From NCBI GenBank assembly GCA_002366835.1, contig DFBZ01000165.1, forward strand, positions 23,945 through 34,394: a stretch of DNA of 10,450 nucleotides. The letters are read 5' to 3'. Both the position numbers and the translations under genes were made by a program. The stretch comes from Gammaproteobacteria bacterium UBA3067. Its GTDB lineage: Bacteria; Pseudomonadota; Gammaproteobacteria; Pseudomonadales; UBA3067. Of this stretch, positions 1-7,588 are shown piece by piece (the stretch's first letter is position 1; the number at the start of each line of letters is the position of its first letter). Under the pieces are notes generated by a model, which was not told the DNA's origin, did not search any database, and saw nothing but the letters and a program-made list of their open reading frames with translations.

Positions 1-165
1 GTCTTCGCAAGCTCTTGATAACACAGTTTCATGTCAGCGTACTTGAGCCGGACAATAAGTGCGCCCCTACAACGTTTCAACAACCTTAAATATATTAGTC
101 AAACAATGTAAACTTACAAACTTTCCTAGGGAACTACTCACTCAGAGCTGAAAGAGAATACATCA
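1..165. other. Left-edge stretch without a supportable gene
   Basis: No convincing coding region is visible. Short open frames run off the left edge on both strands: a plus frame ending with TAA at about 87-89, and a minus frame with an ATG near 30-32 that reads off the edge. Neither has a recognisable motif or a clear ribosome binding site. The part next to arsC (about 85-165) is AT-rich and probably holds that gene's promoter, but I could not pick a -35/-10 pair with confidence. Confidence 0.4.
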
Positions 166-510
166 ATGACAGGAATACTTTACCACAACCCTCGTTGTTC
201 AAAGTCGCGACAGGCGCTTGCGCTTTTAAAAGAAAAAGGAATAGAGCCAGAGATCCATGAATACTTAAAGACACCAATAAGCAAAGAGCAGCTTGAAGAA
301 ATTCTTGCTCTTTTGAGCATAAGTGCAAGTGAGCTGATTAGAAGCTCTGAGGATATATACAAGGAACTGGGCCTTTCCAAAGGCGACCCCGAGGAGCAAT
401 TAATTAATGCCATGGTTAAGCATCCGAAGCTGATTCAGCGCCCTATCTACATAAATAATGGTAAAGCAGCGGTGGGCCGCCCACCAGAGGATATACTCGC
501 CATTGTCTAA
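166..510 (+). CDS. arsC: ArsC/Spx-family arsenate reductase (glutaredoxin-dependent type)
   Basis: This is a 114-residue thioredoxin-fold protein of the ArsC/Spx family, full length for the glutaredoxin-coupled arsenate reductases, which convert arsenate to arsenite in the cytoplasm. The N-terminal HNPRCSKSR motif (residues 8-16) carries the catalytic cysteine Cys12. The C-terminal half has the RPI motif (residues 92-94) and a GRP triplet (104-106), which supply the arginines that bind the oxyanion in E. coli ArsC. The ATG at 166 follows a modest AAAGAGAA ribosome binding site and gives the canonical family start. No arsR, arsB or acr3 gene is near, so this is not a classical ars resistance operon. 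It may be a housekeeping homologue of the YffB type whose real substrate is uncertain. The next gene starts 16 bases downstream on the same strand, suggesting co-transcription. Family assignment is firm; arsenate as the physiological substrate is inference. Confidence 0.93.
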   Translation: MTGILYHNPRCSKSRQALALLKEKGIEPEIHEYLKTPISKEQLEEILALLSISASELIRSSEDIYKELGLSKGDPEEQLINAMVKHPKLIQRPIYINNGKAAVGRPPEDILAIV

Positions 511-526
511 TACACCTAATAAAGTA

Positions 527-892
527 ATGAACGATACCATGCAAAACAAGCTTCAGAGCTATGAGAAGCTATTCTTTGTTCTCTTATTCTCGCTTGTTGC
601 TTACGGCTTTTTATCAGATTTTCTTACTATTTCGGGCGAACAGCTTAAGGCATCGCTGCTGGTCACAGGGGCTAAATGGCTTCCTGTCGTACTACTCACC
701 CCCCTTTTGATAAAAGGCAGTGCAAATAATTATGTCTGGCTGGCTTATTTGCTAATCCCCTATTTTTGCTGGGCAGTACTTAAGGGGTTTGCACCTGAGT
801 TAGCGGGCTTACTAGGAATTGGCGAGGCAGTTTTGATTGCCTTGCTTTTTACTTTGGCTGTGAGCTGCGCCCGCTGGAGGAAGCGCTTATAA
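527..892 (+). CDS. Small inner-membrane protein, DUF2069-like
   Basis: The 121-residue product is almost entirely hydrophobic, with about four predicted transmembrane segments (near residues 14-34, 51-63, 68-86 and 95-113) and a basic C-terminal tail (ARWRKRL). The pattern of a Y-x-W-x-x-Y-x-x-x-x-Y-F helix, a short loop, then a helix ending in basic residues fits the DUF2069 family, whose biochemical role is unknown. In many gammaproteobacteria DUF2069 genes sit beside arsC and wrbA; here it follows arsC by 16 bases and no wrbA is present. I chose the ATG at 527. An in-frame ATG at 458 would add 23 polar residues read from inside arsC, and another ATG at 539 is also possible. No start has a strong ribosome binding site, so translation may be coupled to arsC. 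Confidence 0.72.
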   Translation: MNDTMQNKLQSYEKLFFVLLFSLVAYGFLSDFLTISGEQLKASLLVTGAKWLPVVLLTPLLIKGSANNYVWLAYLLIPYFCWAVLKGFAPELAGLLGIGEAVLIALLFTLAVSCARWRKRL

Positions 893-893
893 A

Positions 894-913
894 AGACTTG
901 TTAAATAAAGTCT
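894..913 (-). terminator. Weak hairpin plus T-run between convergent genes
   Basis: AGACTT (894-899) pairs with AAGTCT (908-913). Read on the minus strand, the hairpin is followed by a TTTTAT run. It lies 15 bases beyond the stop of the diguanylate cyclase gene and just past the stop of the convergent membrane gene, a natural place for a terminator. The stem is only six base pairs and AT-rich, so it would be weak. Confidence 0.3.
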
Positions 914-927
914 CGTGTACCGGAGGG

Positions 928-2112
928 TTAATTCAAAACGCAGCGATTGCGCCCTCCATCCTTCGCGGCAGCTAGGGAAAATCCAACGCGCTCCAGCAAT
1001 CCGGCTGGGCTTTCTTCTTCTTGCATTAAGACCCCACCAACAGAAACTGTCACCCTAAGGCCTTCTTCGATATTGTCGAAGCTTATTTGACCAACGAATT
1101 CTCTAATACGCTCTGCGCAGTCTTTCATCGCGGTTTCATTGGCATTGGGAAGTAGCACGGCAAACTCCTCACCCCCGAACCTTGCAATATAATCTGTTCG
1201 ACGCAGGCAGCTGCGCGCCACCTCTGAAAAAGACCTTAAAATCAGATCGCCTGCCTCTCTACCCTGAGTCTCATTGAGCTCATTAAAGTGATCTATATCT
1301 ACCAGCAATACACCAACCCGTGTTTTGGAGGTTTTTGCCACTTTGAGTTGACCATCAAGCGTGAGCTCAAATTGTCGTCGGTTAAACAGGCCCGTGAGGT
1401 CGTCCCTTACCGCCAGCTGACCGAGCTGCCTTAAGGCTCCCTGAAGCTCACGGTGAGCAGACTCAAGCTCATCGCGCTGCTTGGTAATTTCTTTGTGACT
1501 TGCTGCAAGGCCATCCCGACTTTCTTTTAGTCCACTGCGCATTTGCTGTAGGTGGCTGCCAATATAGGCGCAGGTCAACATCACCACACTTAACACCGCG
1601 AACTGAAACAGCTCTAACCTAAGATTAAAGCTGGGCGGCGGGCTGAATAGATCCAGAATGATTACCAGTAAATAACTGCCCAGCGCGCATGAGGTAGCAA
1701 AGATGAATTCTTTTTGATTAAGGCGAAAGGAGCCAAACAAAATAATCAGCACATAGCCATTTAATAAACCACCTCGCACATCTTGAACTAAAGATATGCT
1801 GTAGGTGAGCAGGCTCATTCCAATGACCATCTGGATTAAGGTTAGACTGGGGTCAGAGAATCTCTGACTGAAACCCGATCTGATCGCCCAGAAAACCAGA
1901 ACCTGTGAAGCCCCGCCCATCAGCACAACAATCGAAAACTCCTGCCATGAGATGTTGAGGACATTCATGACCATCGCCACAATACCAATGAACAGACCGA
2001 CAATGTAGAGATAAAGACTCAAAGAGAATCGTCTCAAACGGGTAGTCTGGTCGGTATCCTGGGTTTTAAAAAGGGGCTGGCTCAATACTTCGCGCAAACT
2101 AAAATCCATCAT
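928..2112 (-). CDS. Membrane-anchored GGDEF diguanylate cyclase
   Basis: The product (394 residues from this start) makes the second messenger c-di-GMP from two GTP. The N-terminal ~190 residues form about six transmembrane helices with no sensor family I recognise. A charged, heptad-like linker of about 45 residues follows and probably dimerises the protein. The C-terminal GGDEF domain begins at DDLTGLFNRR (237-246), has the metal-binding VDIDHF segment (271-276), and carries an intact GGEEF active-site motif at 313-317. RRTD (304-307) sits five residues before GGEEF, the spacing of the RxxD inhibitory I-site, so product feedback is likely. There is no EAL domain. The longest frame starts at a TTG (2136) with no ribosome binding site. 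I preferred the ATG at 2112; the adjacent ATG at 2109 is equally possible. The gene lies 101 bases beyond the deacetylase stop, so it could be a downstream operon member or have its own promoter. The input signal is unknown. Confidence 0.93.
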   Translation of the reverse strand: MMDFSLREVLSQPLFKTQDTDQTTRLRRFSLSLYLYIVGLFIGIVAMVMNVLNISWQEFSIVVLMGGASQVLVFWAIRSGFSQRFSDPSLTLIQMVIGMSLLTYSISLVQDVRGGLLNGYVLIILFGSFRLNQKEFIFATSCALGSYLLVIILDLFSPPPSFNLRLELFQFAVLSVVMLTCAYIGSHLQQMRSGLKESRDGLAASHKEITKQRDELESAHRELQGALRQLGQLAVRDDLTGLFNRRQFELTLDGQLKVAKTSKTRVGVLLVDIDHFNELNETQGREAGDLILRSFSEVARSCLRRTDYIARFGGEEFAVLLPNANETAMKDCAERIREFVGQISFDNIEEGLRVTVSVGGVLMQEEESPAGLLERVGFSLAAAKDGGRNRCVLN

Positions 2113-2213
2113 CCAAAAGTAACAGTTAACATACAAATTTTAGACGTAAGTTTGCAGTTCCGCCCCATTTATTGAAAAACAAAGGGATTTGCTACGTGGA
2201 TTTTCTTGGCTCT

Positions 2214-3032
2214 CTATTTACGCAAGCCCCTCTTGCTCCGCCGCATCCTGATTTTAAAGGCAAAAAAGCCATCTTTGCCGCTGATTTTGATTCGAGGCAA
2301 TTCGTATAAGGATGTTTGAACATCAAGGGGAATGCCGTCTTCCGTGGTAACAGCGCTTTCAAAGCCGGCTTTTTTAACCAACTGGGGGTCTATTTGATGA
2401 TTGTATATTCCAAAAGGATAAGCAAAACTGGATAGCTGGCAAGAGAACAATGACTCTAGGTGTTCTTTCGACGCCGCAATTTCATTGTATTTGTCGGCCT
2501 CGTTTAGCTTAGCAAGGTTGGCGTGGGTCATCGTATGGCCGCCTAGCTCGAAGACACCACTTGCCAGCATTTCTCGTATTTGCTCATCACTTAACTTGGA
2601 TTCATTTTTTAATTCGCCGCTATTGTGATGTGATTTTTTTGACACTGACCAATCTCTGTCGTGGCGATCTACAACCAAATAAAGAGTTGCCTTTGCATTG
2701 TATTTTTTGAGTATGGGGAACGCATTGAGGTAATTATCTTCAAAGCCATCATCAAAGGTAATCGCTACGACTTTATCGCTCGGCGGCTGATCGGCCAGCT
2801 CAGACATCGTTACAAAACGCCAGCCACCTTCACTTAACCAACGTACCTGTTGTTCAAACAAATCAGGGGAAACTCGTAAGCCGTTAAATTTCGCTCCCGG
2901 AGTGGGCTCCTTGATCATATGATACATAAGAACGCGAGCGCGCCTTAAATCAAGGGTTTTTCCCCACCAGGCATAACGTTCTGAAAACCAGAATAACCAT
3001 AGGAAAGAAGTAGCTAAAACCAAATATATCAT
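2214..3032 (-). CDS. Membrane-anchored polysaccharide deacetylase (NodB/CE4 fold)
   Basis: This 272-residue protein has a short N-terminal hydrophobic anchor (about residues 2-17), then a NodB-type carbohydrate esterase 4 domain that removes N- or O-acetyl groups from polysaccharides. Visible motifs are TFDDG (92-96) with the catalytic base and metal aspartates, the H-x3-H metal site in GGHTMTH (His166 and His170), and SFAYPFG (202-208), the third family motif. LPRIKI (245-250) matches the closing motif. The C-terminus is strongly basic. The ATG start overlaps the stop of the upstream glycosyltransferase as ATGA (3029-3032), so the two are translationally coupled. That pairing suggests action on the same surface glycan, such as lipopolysaccharide core or an exopolysaccharide, rather than on chitin in the medium. 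The substrate cannot be read from the sequence. The single uncleaved helix suggests the domain is tethered to the inner membrane; which side it faces is not certain. Confidence 0.92.
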   Translation of the reverse strand: MIYLVLATSFLWLFWFSERYAWWGKTLDLRRARVLMYHMIKEPTPGAKFNGLRVSPDLFEQQVRWLSEGGWRFVTMSELADQPPSDKVVAITFDDGFEDNYLNAFPILKKYNAKATLYLVVDRHDRDWSVSKKSHHNSGELKNESKLSDEQIREMLASGVFELGGHTMTHANLAKLNEADKYNEIAASKEHLESLFSCQLSSFAYPFGIYNHQIDPQLVKKAGFESAVTTEDGIPLDVQTSLYELPRIKISGKDGFFAFKIRMRRSKRGLRK

Positions 3033-4135
3033 TTAGATACCATTGATTCATAAAGTGAAATGGTATGCTCTCGCATATCGCTTAGCAGGAAACGATCATT
3101 AGGTTTGATGGTGGACTGGGGCGACAATAGCACCTGTTTCATTTTTTCAATCAGGCTCTCGTTATCATTCAAAGGAACCAACCCTTCCGGGAATAGATAG
3201 CTAAGGATTTCGTGCACCCCACCATGGTCGTATGCCACAACAGGTATGCCCATACTCAAAGCCTCGAGAACGGTCCTGCCGAATGATTCCGGCTTTGATG
3301 AGAGAGACAAAACCAAGCTGGAAACGGAATATATTTCTTTCATATCGCTCCGCTGACCAGTAAAAACAACGTAACCCTCAAGCCCCAGCGCAAGCGCTCG
3401 TTGTTTTACTTCCTCCGCATAAGCCTTCCGCTTGGGGTCAATACCACCAACAATCAAACCGTAGACGTCTATATCATGGGCACGCAAGCGTGCAATGGCA
3501 TCAAGAAAATTCAAGTGCCCTTTTAAACGGGTCAGGCGACCTGGCAGTGTCACAACGACGCGGCCCTTTAGTTGGGGATATTGCTGATACCACGCCTGCC
3601 TCCACGACTCCTCCGCTTGATAAGAAAAAGGGAATGCTTGCGCGTCTATGCCACGATAAATAAGCTCTATTTTTTTAGGATCAGTACGCGGATAATTGTC
3701 GAGGATATAGGCCCTGACGGCTTCCGATACTGCAATCACCCGCTCACCGCAGCCGACTATTTCACTGTAGCGATTTACCGAGTGCAAACCATGCACGGTG
3801 CTAACCAGTCTGGGGCGTGTGCGAGGATCCATTTTTTTCCATGCCAACCAAACTACCCAGGCTGGCATACGTGAACGAAGGTGCACAATATCGAAACCTT
3901 GGGAAGCCAGCCACCTTCGGAATTTTCTTACCTGAAGCAGGGCTAAGGGGGTTTTATTACCGATATTCCACTGAATATGAAACGACCCAGCCTTTTCAAG
4001 CTCGGAAACAAGTCGGCCTCCACTGGATAACACGTAAGACTCGTGCCCAGCTTCAACGAGCGCCGCAGCAATTTCCAGCGTGCCTCGCTCCACGCCGCCG
4101 CCTTCCATTGAGGGCAAAACTTGAAGGACCTTCAT
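3029..4135 (-). CDS. GT4-family glycosyltransferase
   Basis: The 368-residue product is a retaining GT-B glycosyltransferase of family GT4, which transfers a sugar from a nucleotide-sugar donor to a lipid- or glycan-linked acceptor at the cytoplasmic face of the membrane. The N-terminal Rossmann half opens with MKVLQVLPSM followed by GGGVERG (12-18), a typical GT4 acceptor-domain loop. The C-terminal half has GRLTRLKG (199-206), which usually contacts donor phosphates, and an E-x7-E motif from Glu283 to Glu291 within PESFGRTVLEA, followed by GIPVVAYDHGG. The longest frame begins at a TTG (4243) inside an intrinsic terminator and adds 36 residues unlike the family, so I use the ATG at 4135, which gives the canonical N-terminus. 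There is no strong ribosome binding site there. The stop overlaps the start of the polysaccharide deacetylase. Donor and acceptor sugars are unknown; a lipopolysaccharide-core or exopolysaccharide role is inference from the partner gene. Confidence 0.92.
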   Translation of the reverse strand: MKVLQVLPSMEGGGVERGTLEIAAALVEAGHESYVLSSGGRLVSELEKAGSFHIQWNIGNKTPLALLQVRKFRRWLASQGFDIVHLRSRMPAWVVWLAWKKMDPRTRPRLVSTVHGLHSVNRYSEIVGCGERVIAVSEAVRAYILDNYPRTDPKKIELIYRGIDAQAFPFSYQAEESWRQAWYQQYPQLKGRVVVTLPGRLTRLKGHLNFLDAIARLRAHDIDVYGLIVGGIDPKRKAYAEEVKQRALALGLEGYVVFTGQRSDMKEIYSVSSLVLSLSSKPESFGRTVLEALSMGIPVVAYDHGGVHEILSYLFPEGLVPLNDNESLIEKMKQVLLSPQSTIKPNDRFLLSDMREHTISLYESMVSK

Positions 4136-4234
4136 CGATAAAATAGCATCGTTGTAGCGAATAAAGAACGGCTCAACTGCCGCAGCATCGAATAGCGCAA
4201 GAGGTAGAATCCTATAGTGATGGATTGATGGCAG

Positions 4235-4265
4235 GAAAAACAAAAGCCCCTTTCCGGGGCCTTTT
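4235..4265 (-). terminator. Intrinsic terminator after the lipoprotein gene
   Basis: GCCCC (4246-4250) and GGGGC (4256-4260) form a GC-rich stem around a five-base loop. On the minus strand it is followed by a TTTTGTTTTT run, the classic form of a Rho-independent terminator. Flanking A and T runs extend the stem with one bulge, so it could also work on the plus strand. It lies about 60 bases beyond the lipoprotein stop and separates that gene from the glycosyltransferase unit, which therefore needs its own promoter between about 4136 and 4235. It also argues against the TTG start at 4243. Confidence 0.82.
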
Positions 4266-4324
4266 AGCTTGTTACTGTTTTAGCCGGTTTCACATCTAAT
4301 CCAGCGATAATAACAAATGAAACA

Positions 4325-6367
4325 CTAGAAAATAAGCGCAGTAATATCCTGCTGCTCACCATCACTAAACTCTACATAAAGATTGCCATTATCACGTACT
4401 ACAGAGGCTAGATTTTCCTCCCCAAGAACAAGCGCGCCAACCCTGCCGTCTTCCGGCCCGTTTAGATCAAGCGTTAATTCCACGCCATCCTGATTAATCG
4501 CTGCGAAATTAGCTTCATCGTTATACAGGTGAGCAAAAACAAGTTGCTTGCCCGCTGATTCTATTTTTACGCGTTCGCTTCGTTTACCCCAATCCTCCAT
4601 GTCACTCGTAACCGTCACATCTGCCACTTGCCCCGATAGGGATGCCGCCTCAAAACTCACAACAGCCATTGCATTGTCACCGTACCGTAAAGATAGGGAA
4701 TAGTCCTCACCGGCTAAATCAGACACAGCAATAGCGACTTCAGAAGCACCCTGAAAGCTGGCATTTTCGTCGTTCGCGTCAAGGCTGACCTTACCGAGAA
4801 TTGAAAAAGACGCCTGATCATTGCTGAATTCACCTTGACCTGTAACCGACACCTTATCATTTAAGTCGTAATCAGAAAGGCGAAACAAGAGATCTACCTC
4901 CTGGTCGTAAGCAAAACCATAAACGTGAACCGTATGTGCTAAAACAGCGTAATCGGCTAGCAAGCCCTCTTCCAAAGTGGGCACCGAAACAACCAGCTTG
5001 TCAGCAATCAGCTCACATAGTGGGTTAGCTTTGCTAAAGCAATCGAAATCTTGTAAATCATAATTGGCCAGAAACCTAGGGCACGAGAAATCCAGAGCAC
5101 CGCTCACTTGATCACAAAAATATTCGGCAGCATCTTCATTGCTACTAATAAGAGGCATCAAGGCCAGAACTGGGCTATATTTAGCGGCGGCCAAAAATGC
5201 CGTTGCCACTTGAGCATCATCCACGGCGGTTTTTAATTCCATGGTTTGCTCGCTGAAACCGATGCCATGTTGCGCATCCAAAGAGAGCGACTCCTGCCAC
5301 GCCAATATTTCTGACACCATTATTTTCGCTTTGTCTAAGGCATCAAGGTTAAAGCTATCACTGGGCACCGCATCGGTGAAGCTTGAGTGCTCTGCACGAT
5401 TACGCAAATCGACCAGGTCGCCTTTTAAGAGCAAGCTTAGCTCTACAAAAGTAGCATGCCGGGCCTCAAGCGCCTCGGCTAAATTTGCTGCGATACTCAC
5501 CAGCTCGTCAAAGCCGGTACTGATTCCAAACAAAGATTCATCTACCAAGGGGAATTGGCCGTCATTTGCAACGAACAAGGCACTTGAGCTTTTCAACACC
5601 CCGGAAAACTCATCTCTGTGGCTTGCCAAGCCTGCAAAGGCTGCCGCAAACGAGCTATAGCGGGCCTGCTCCAAACCCACATCTTTAAGTGCTGTTTGGT
5701 TTGTTAAATCTAGAGGGCGGATGCCACTCAAGCGCCGTGTTAACCCAAAAAGATCAGCGACATGGCTATCCGCCTTAAGAATGGATTGTGAGGAATAAGA
5801 TTGACCAAAGCTTAGTGTTAGCGCATCAACCAGGTGTGTTAGGGGTGTGACATGAACAGTAATGGCTTCGCGGGCACCTGAAGTAAAGTGAACGGCTCTC
5901 ATTCTAAAGTCATCTGATAAAGGAAAGCGCTCACCGAAGTCGATCAAGCCATTGCTGTTTAGGTCGTATTCCCCCGAAAGAGAATCTAAAGCGCCGCAGC
6001 CTTCAGCATTATCACAAACCATCTGAGTAGAACCCCCCGAAGCAGGGTCATCTCTTTCGATTTGCACAACAATCGGCCCTTGGTAAGCAAAAGGGATTGC
6101 TATGCGGTATTCCCCTTGGGAATTTGTACTACCTACGCCAAGGGCTAGGGAGTCCCCGGAACCGTCGTCCGCAGCATAAATGGTGACTCGTGCCTGGGAA
6201 AGAATTCCTTTAGAGGCAACACCCTCTACGTCAACGGGATCAAAGTTTTCAGTGACGCTTGGGTGATACCTTAACGAGGGGGCTGATTTACTATCGCTGT
6301 CATTAAAGCAAGCCGTAAGGAGTAGAAGAAAGGTTATCGATAAGCTTGTACGTATAATATAAAACAT
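4325..6367 (-). CDS. Large secreted lipoprotein with a CarboxypepD_reg-like domain and an EF-hand-like loop
   Basis: This 680-residue protein has a lipoprotein signal peptide: a hydrophobic run followed by the lipobox LLTAC with Cys20 as the lipidated residue, then an acidic, serine-rich spacer. Residue +2 is Phe, so outer-membrane sorting is expected. Residues about 46-105 resemble a carboxypeptidase-regulatory-like beta-sandwich (a variable 'GxxxxxARVTIY' strand, then 'TNSQGEYRIAIP'). Residues 135-146 (DLNSNGLIDFGE) fit the 12-residue EF-hand calcium loop exactly, with acidic or amide ligands at 1, 3, 5 and 9 and Glu at 12. VHVTPLTHLVDAL (171-183) resembles a VTPLT-type segment seen in other gammaproteobacterial surface lipoproteins. 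The middle is helical and the last ~200 residues look beta-rich. Cys118/124 and Cys418/429/443/451 may form disulfides. No enzymatic motif is visible. It is monocistronic, with a terminator downstream. Function is unknown; a surface or calcium-stabilised structural role is a guess. Confidence 0.85.
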   Translation of the reverse strand: MFYIIRTSLSITFLLLLTACFNDSDSKSAPSLRYHPSVTENFDPVDVEGVASKGILSQARVTIYAADDGSGDSLALGVGSTNSQGEYRIAIPFAYQGPIVVQIERDDPASGGSTQMVCDNAEGCGALDSLSGEYDLNSNGLIDFGERFPLSDDFRMRAVHFTSGAREAITVHVTPLTHLVDALTLSFGQSYSSQSILKADSHVADLFGLTRRLSGIRPLDLTNQTALKDVGLEQARYSSFAAAFAGLASHRDEFSGVLKSSSALFVANDGQFPLVDESLFGISTGFDELVSIAANLAEALEARHATFVELSLLLKGDLVDLRNRAEHSSFTDAVPSDSFNLDALDKAKIMVSEILAWQESLSLDAQHGIGFSEQTMELKTAVDDAQVATAFLAAAKYSPVLALMPLISSNEDAAEYFCDQVSGALDFSCPRFLANYDLQDFDCFSKANPLCELIADKLVVSVPTLEEGLLADYAVLAHTVHVYGFAYDQEVDLLFRLSDYDLNDKVSVTGQGEFSNDQASFSILGKVSLDANDENASFQGASEVAIAVSDLAGEDYSLSLRYGDNAMAVVSFEAASLSGQVADVTVTSDMEDWGKRSERVKIESAGKQLVFAHLYNDEANFAAINQDGVELTLDLNGPEDGRVGALVLGEENLASVVRDNGNLYVEFSDGEQQDITALIF

Positions 6368-6444
6368 TGAGCGGCATCCACATCCGAGTTAGAAACTGCC
6401 ACATATCCTTGTGCGTGTTGTCCTACCTTAAAGATAGAGGAAAT

Positions 6445-6452
6445 CCCCCCCC
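6445..6452. repeat. Eight-base C/G homopolymer upstream of the lipoprotein gene
   Basis: A run of eight C (G on the minus strand) lies about 78 bases upstream of the lipoprotein ATG, in the probable promoter or 5' leader. Tracts of this kind can slip during replication and change promoter spacing, but eight bases is at the low end and there is no direct evidence of phase variation. Confidence 0.5.
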
Positions 6453-6534
6453 ACACATGCAAGCGAATAGCTCCAGCGCGATATAATATTACTTTTTATC
6501 TAAAATCGCTACCAGTTCACAAGGCAAGCACTTC

Positions 6535-7401
6535 TTATTCGGAAGAAGCCCTCCTCCCATCCCAAAAAGCGAACAAAGCACCCAGCAAGCAACCGGATAG
6601 AAGGCCAACAGAGTGGGCCCAATTCGCCACTGAGCCAATTAAGCCTGCCAAAATATCGGTATAACCAATCAACAACCAGATAAGCATAAACGTAACGATC
6701 TGCGGATATAAAAAAAGCGGTGATTCCGGCCGAAGTTTCTTATATATCCACAAATAACCGAGCAAACCGTATACAACCCCAGACAAACCACCAAAATTTG
6801 GCCCAGTGATAAAAGCCTGCGCGAGATTTGATGGCAATGCTGTCAACAGGAATATAAATGCTAAACGCTGCCACCCCTGCTCTCGCTCTATCGAGCCACC
6901 AAATTGCCACCACCAGAGTAAATTAAAAACAATGTGCATCACTGAAAAATGCAGGAAGGCAGGGGTAATAAATCGAAGCACTTCAATCAAGCCCAATGTT
7001 TCGATACGAACGGGGAACGACAAAGAGGGATAAAAAAATGGCGTCACACCACTTCGCGCACCAAAAAAAACGAGAGCAGCGAAATAGATAACCGCGTAAG
7101 TGAGCCACTGGGACTTCATTCTACTTATCGACGGAAAAACAAAACCGCTATTCAAACTTGATGTTTCAGTAGGTGGGTGTTCATCCACCAACCAGGATGC
7201 CTCCAGAAATTTCTTCTGGTTCGGCGTATTTAAGAATTCGTGAGCTATTGCGCGCGCCCTGTCGTAATCGGCTGAATCACCTACTTCGACAGAAAACCGG
7301 CCGGAGTATTTTTCCAGCCGATTTTCAACGCCTTTGAGCGTCAGATAGTCACACAGGGCTTGCGCCGCGCGAAGGTTTGTCAGCGACACCAGTTCTATCA
7401 T
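6535..7401 (-). CDS. glpG: GlpG-type rhomboid intramembrane serine protease
   Basis: The 288-residue protein is a rhomboid protease that cuts membrane proteins within or near their transmembrane segments. Residues 1 to about 65 form the small cytoplasmic domain typical of GlpG. Six transmembrane helices follow from about residue 98. The catalytic dyad is Ser207 in GGLSG (204-208) and His263 in NWAHSVG (260-266). HFSVMHIVFNLLWWW (151-165) closely matches the E. coli GlpG helix 2 region and includes the oxyanion-side His156 and Asn160. Length and motif spacing are as in E. coli, so it should be active. In enterobacteria the gene sits next to glpE and glpR; here there are no glp genes. It stands alone, 167 bases from the lipoprotein gene and with decayed genes upstream. 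The ATG at 7401 gives the canonical MIEL-type start; the ribosome binding site is weak, and a bulged hairpin lies just upstream. Confidence 0.96.
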   Translation of the reverse strand: MIELVSLTNLRAAQALCDYLTLKGVENRLEKYSGRFSVEVGDSADYDRARAIAHEFLNTPNQKKFLEASWLVDEHPPTETSSLNSGFVFPSISRMKSQWLTYAVIYFAALVFFGARSGVTPFFYPSLSFPVRIETLGLIEVLRFITPAFLHFSVMHIVFNLLWWWQFGGSIEREQGWQRLAFIFLLTALPSNLAQAFITGPNFGGLSGVVYGLLGYLWIYKKLRPESPLFLYPQIVTFMLIWLLIGYTDILAGLIGSVANWAHSVGLLSGCLLGALFAFWDGRRASSE

Positions 7402-7409
7402 CTAAACAC

Positions 7410-7437
7410 AGCCTATTTGCTTCCCGTTCAAAAGGCT
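7410..7437 (-). promoter_or_regulatory. Bulged hairpin in the glpG leader
   Basis: AGCCT then TTTG (7410-7419, with one bulged A) pairs with CAAAAGGCT (7429-7437) across a nine-base loop. It ends nine bases before the glpG ATG, so on the mRNA it would occupy the ribosome binding region. It could affect translation or be chance; there is no comparative support. Confidence 0.25.
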
Positions 7438-7588
7438 AAGAGTGTAACGAATATGTGCTCAGGTGAAAAACAATCGCAGCAATAAAGTCGAAAACGTAAA
7501 CTGCTTTGTAGAGGAATACAACGACCAGCCCTGATAGACTGTTGAAATAAGGTGCAACCCATCGAGGTGTCAATAAGGCGCGCTTTGC

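Noticed and set aside
3572..4146. Plus-strand open frames opposite the glycosyltransferase
   Set aside because: They lie fully antisense to a well-supported gene and have no motifs of their own.
5241..5660. 139-codon plus-strand frame inside the lipoprotein gene
   Set aside because: Its low-complexity Ser/Ala/Lys-rich product is typical of an antisense shadow of a coding region.
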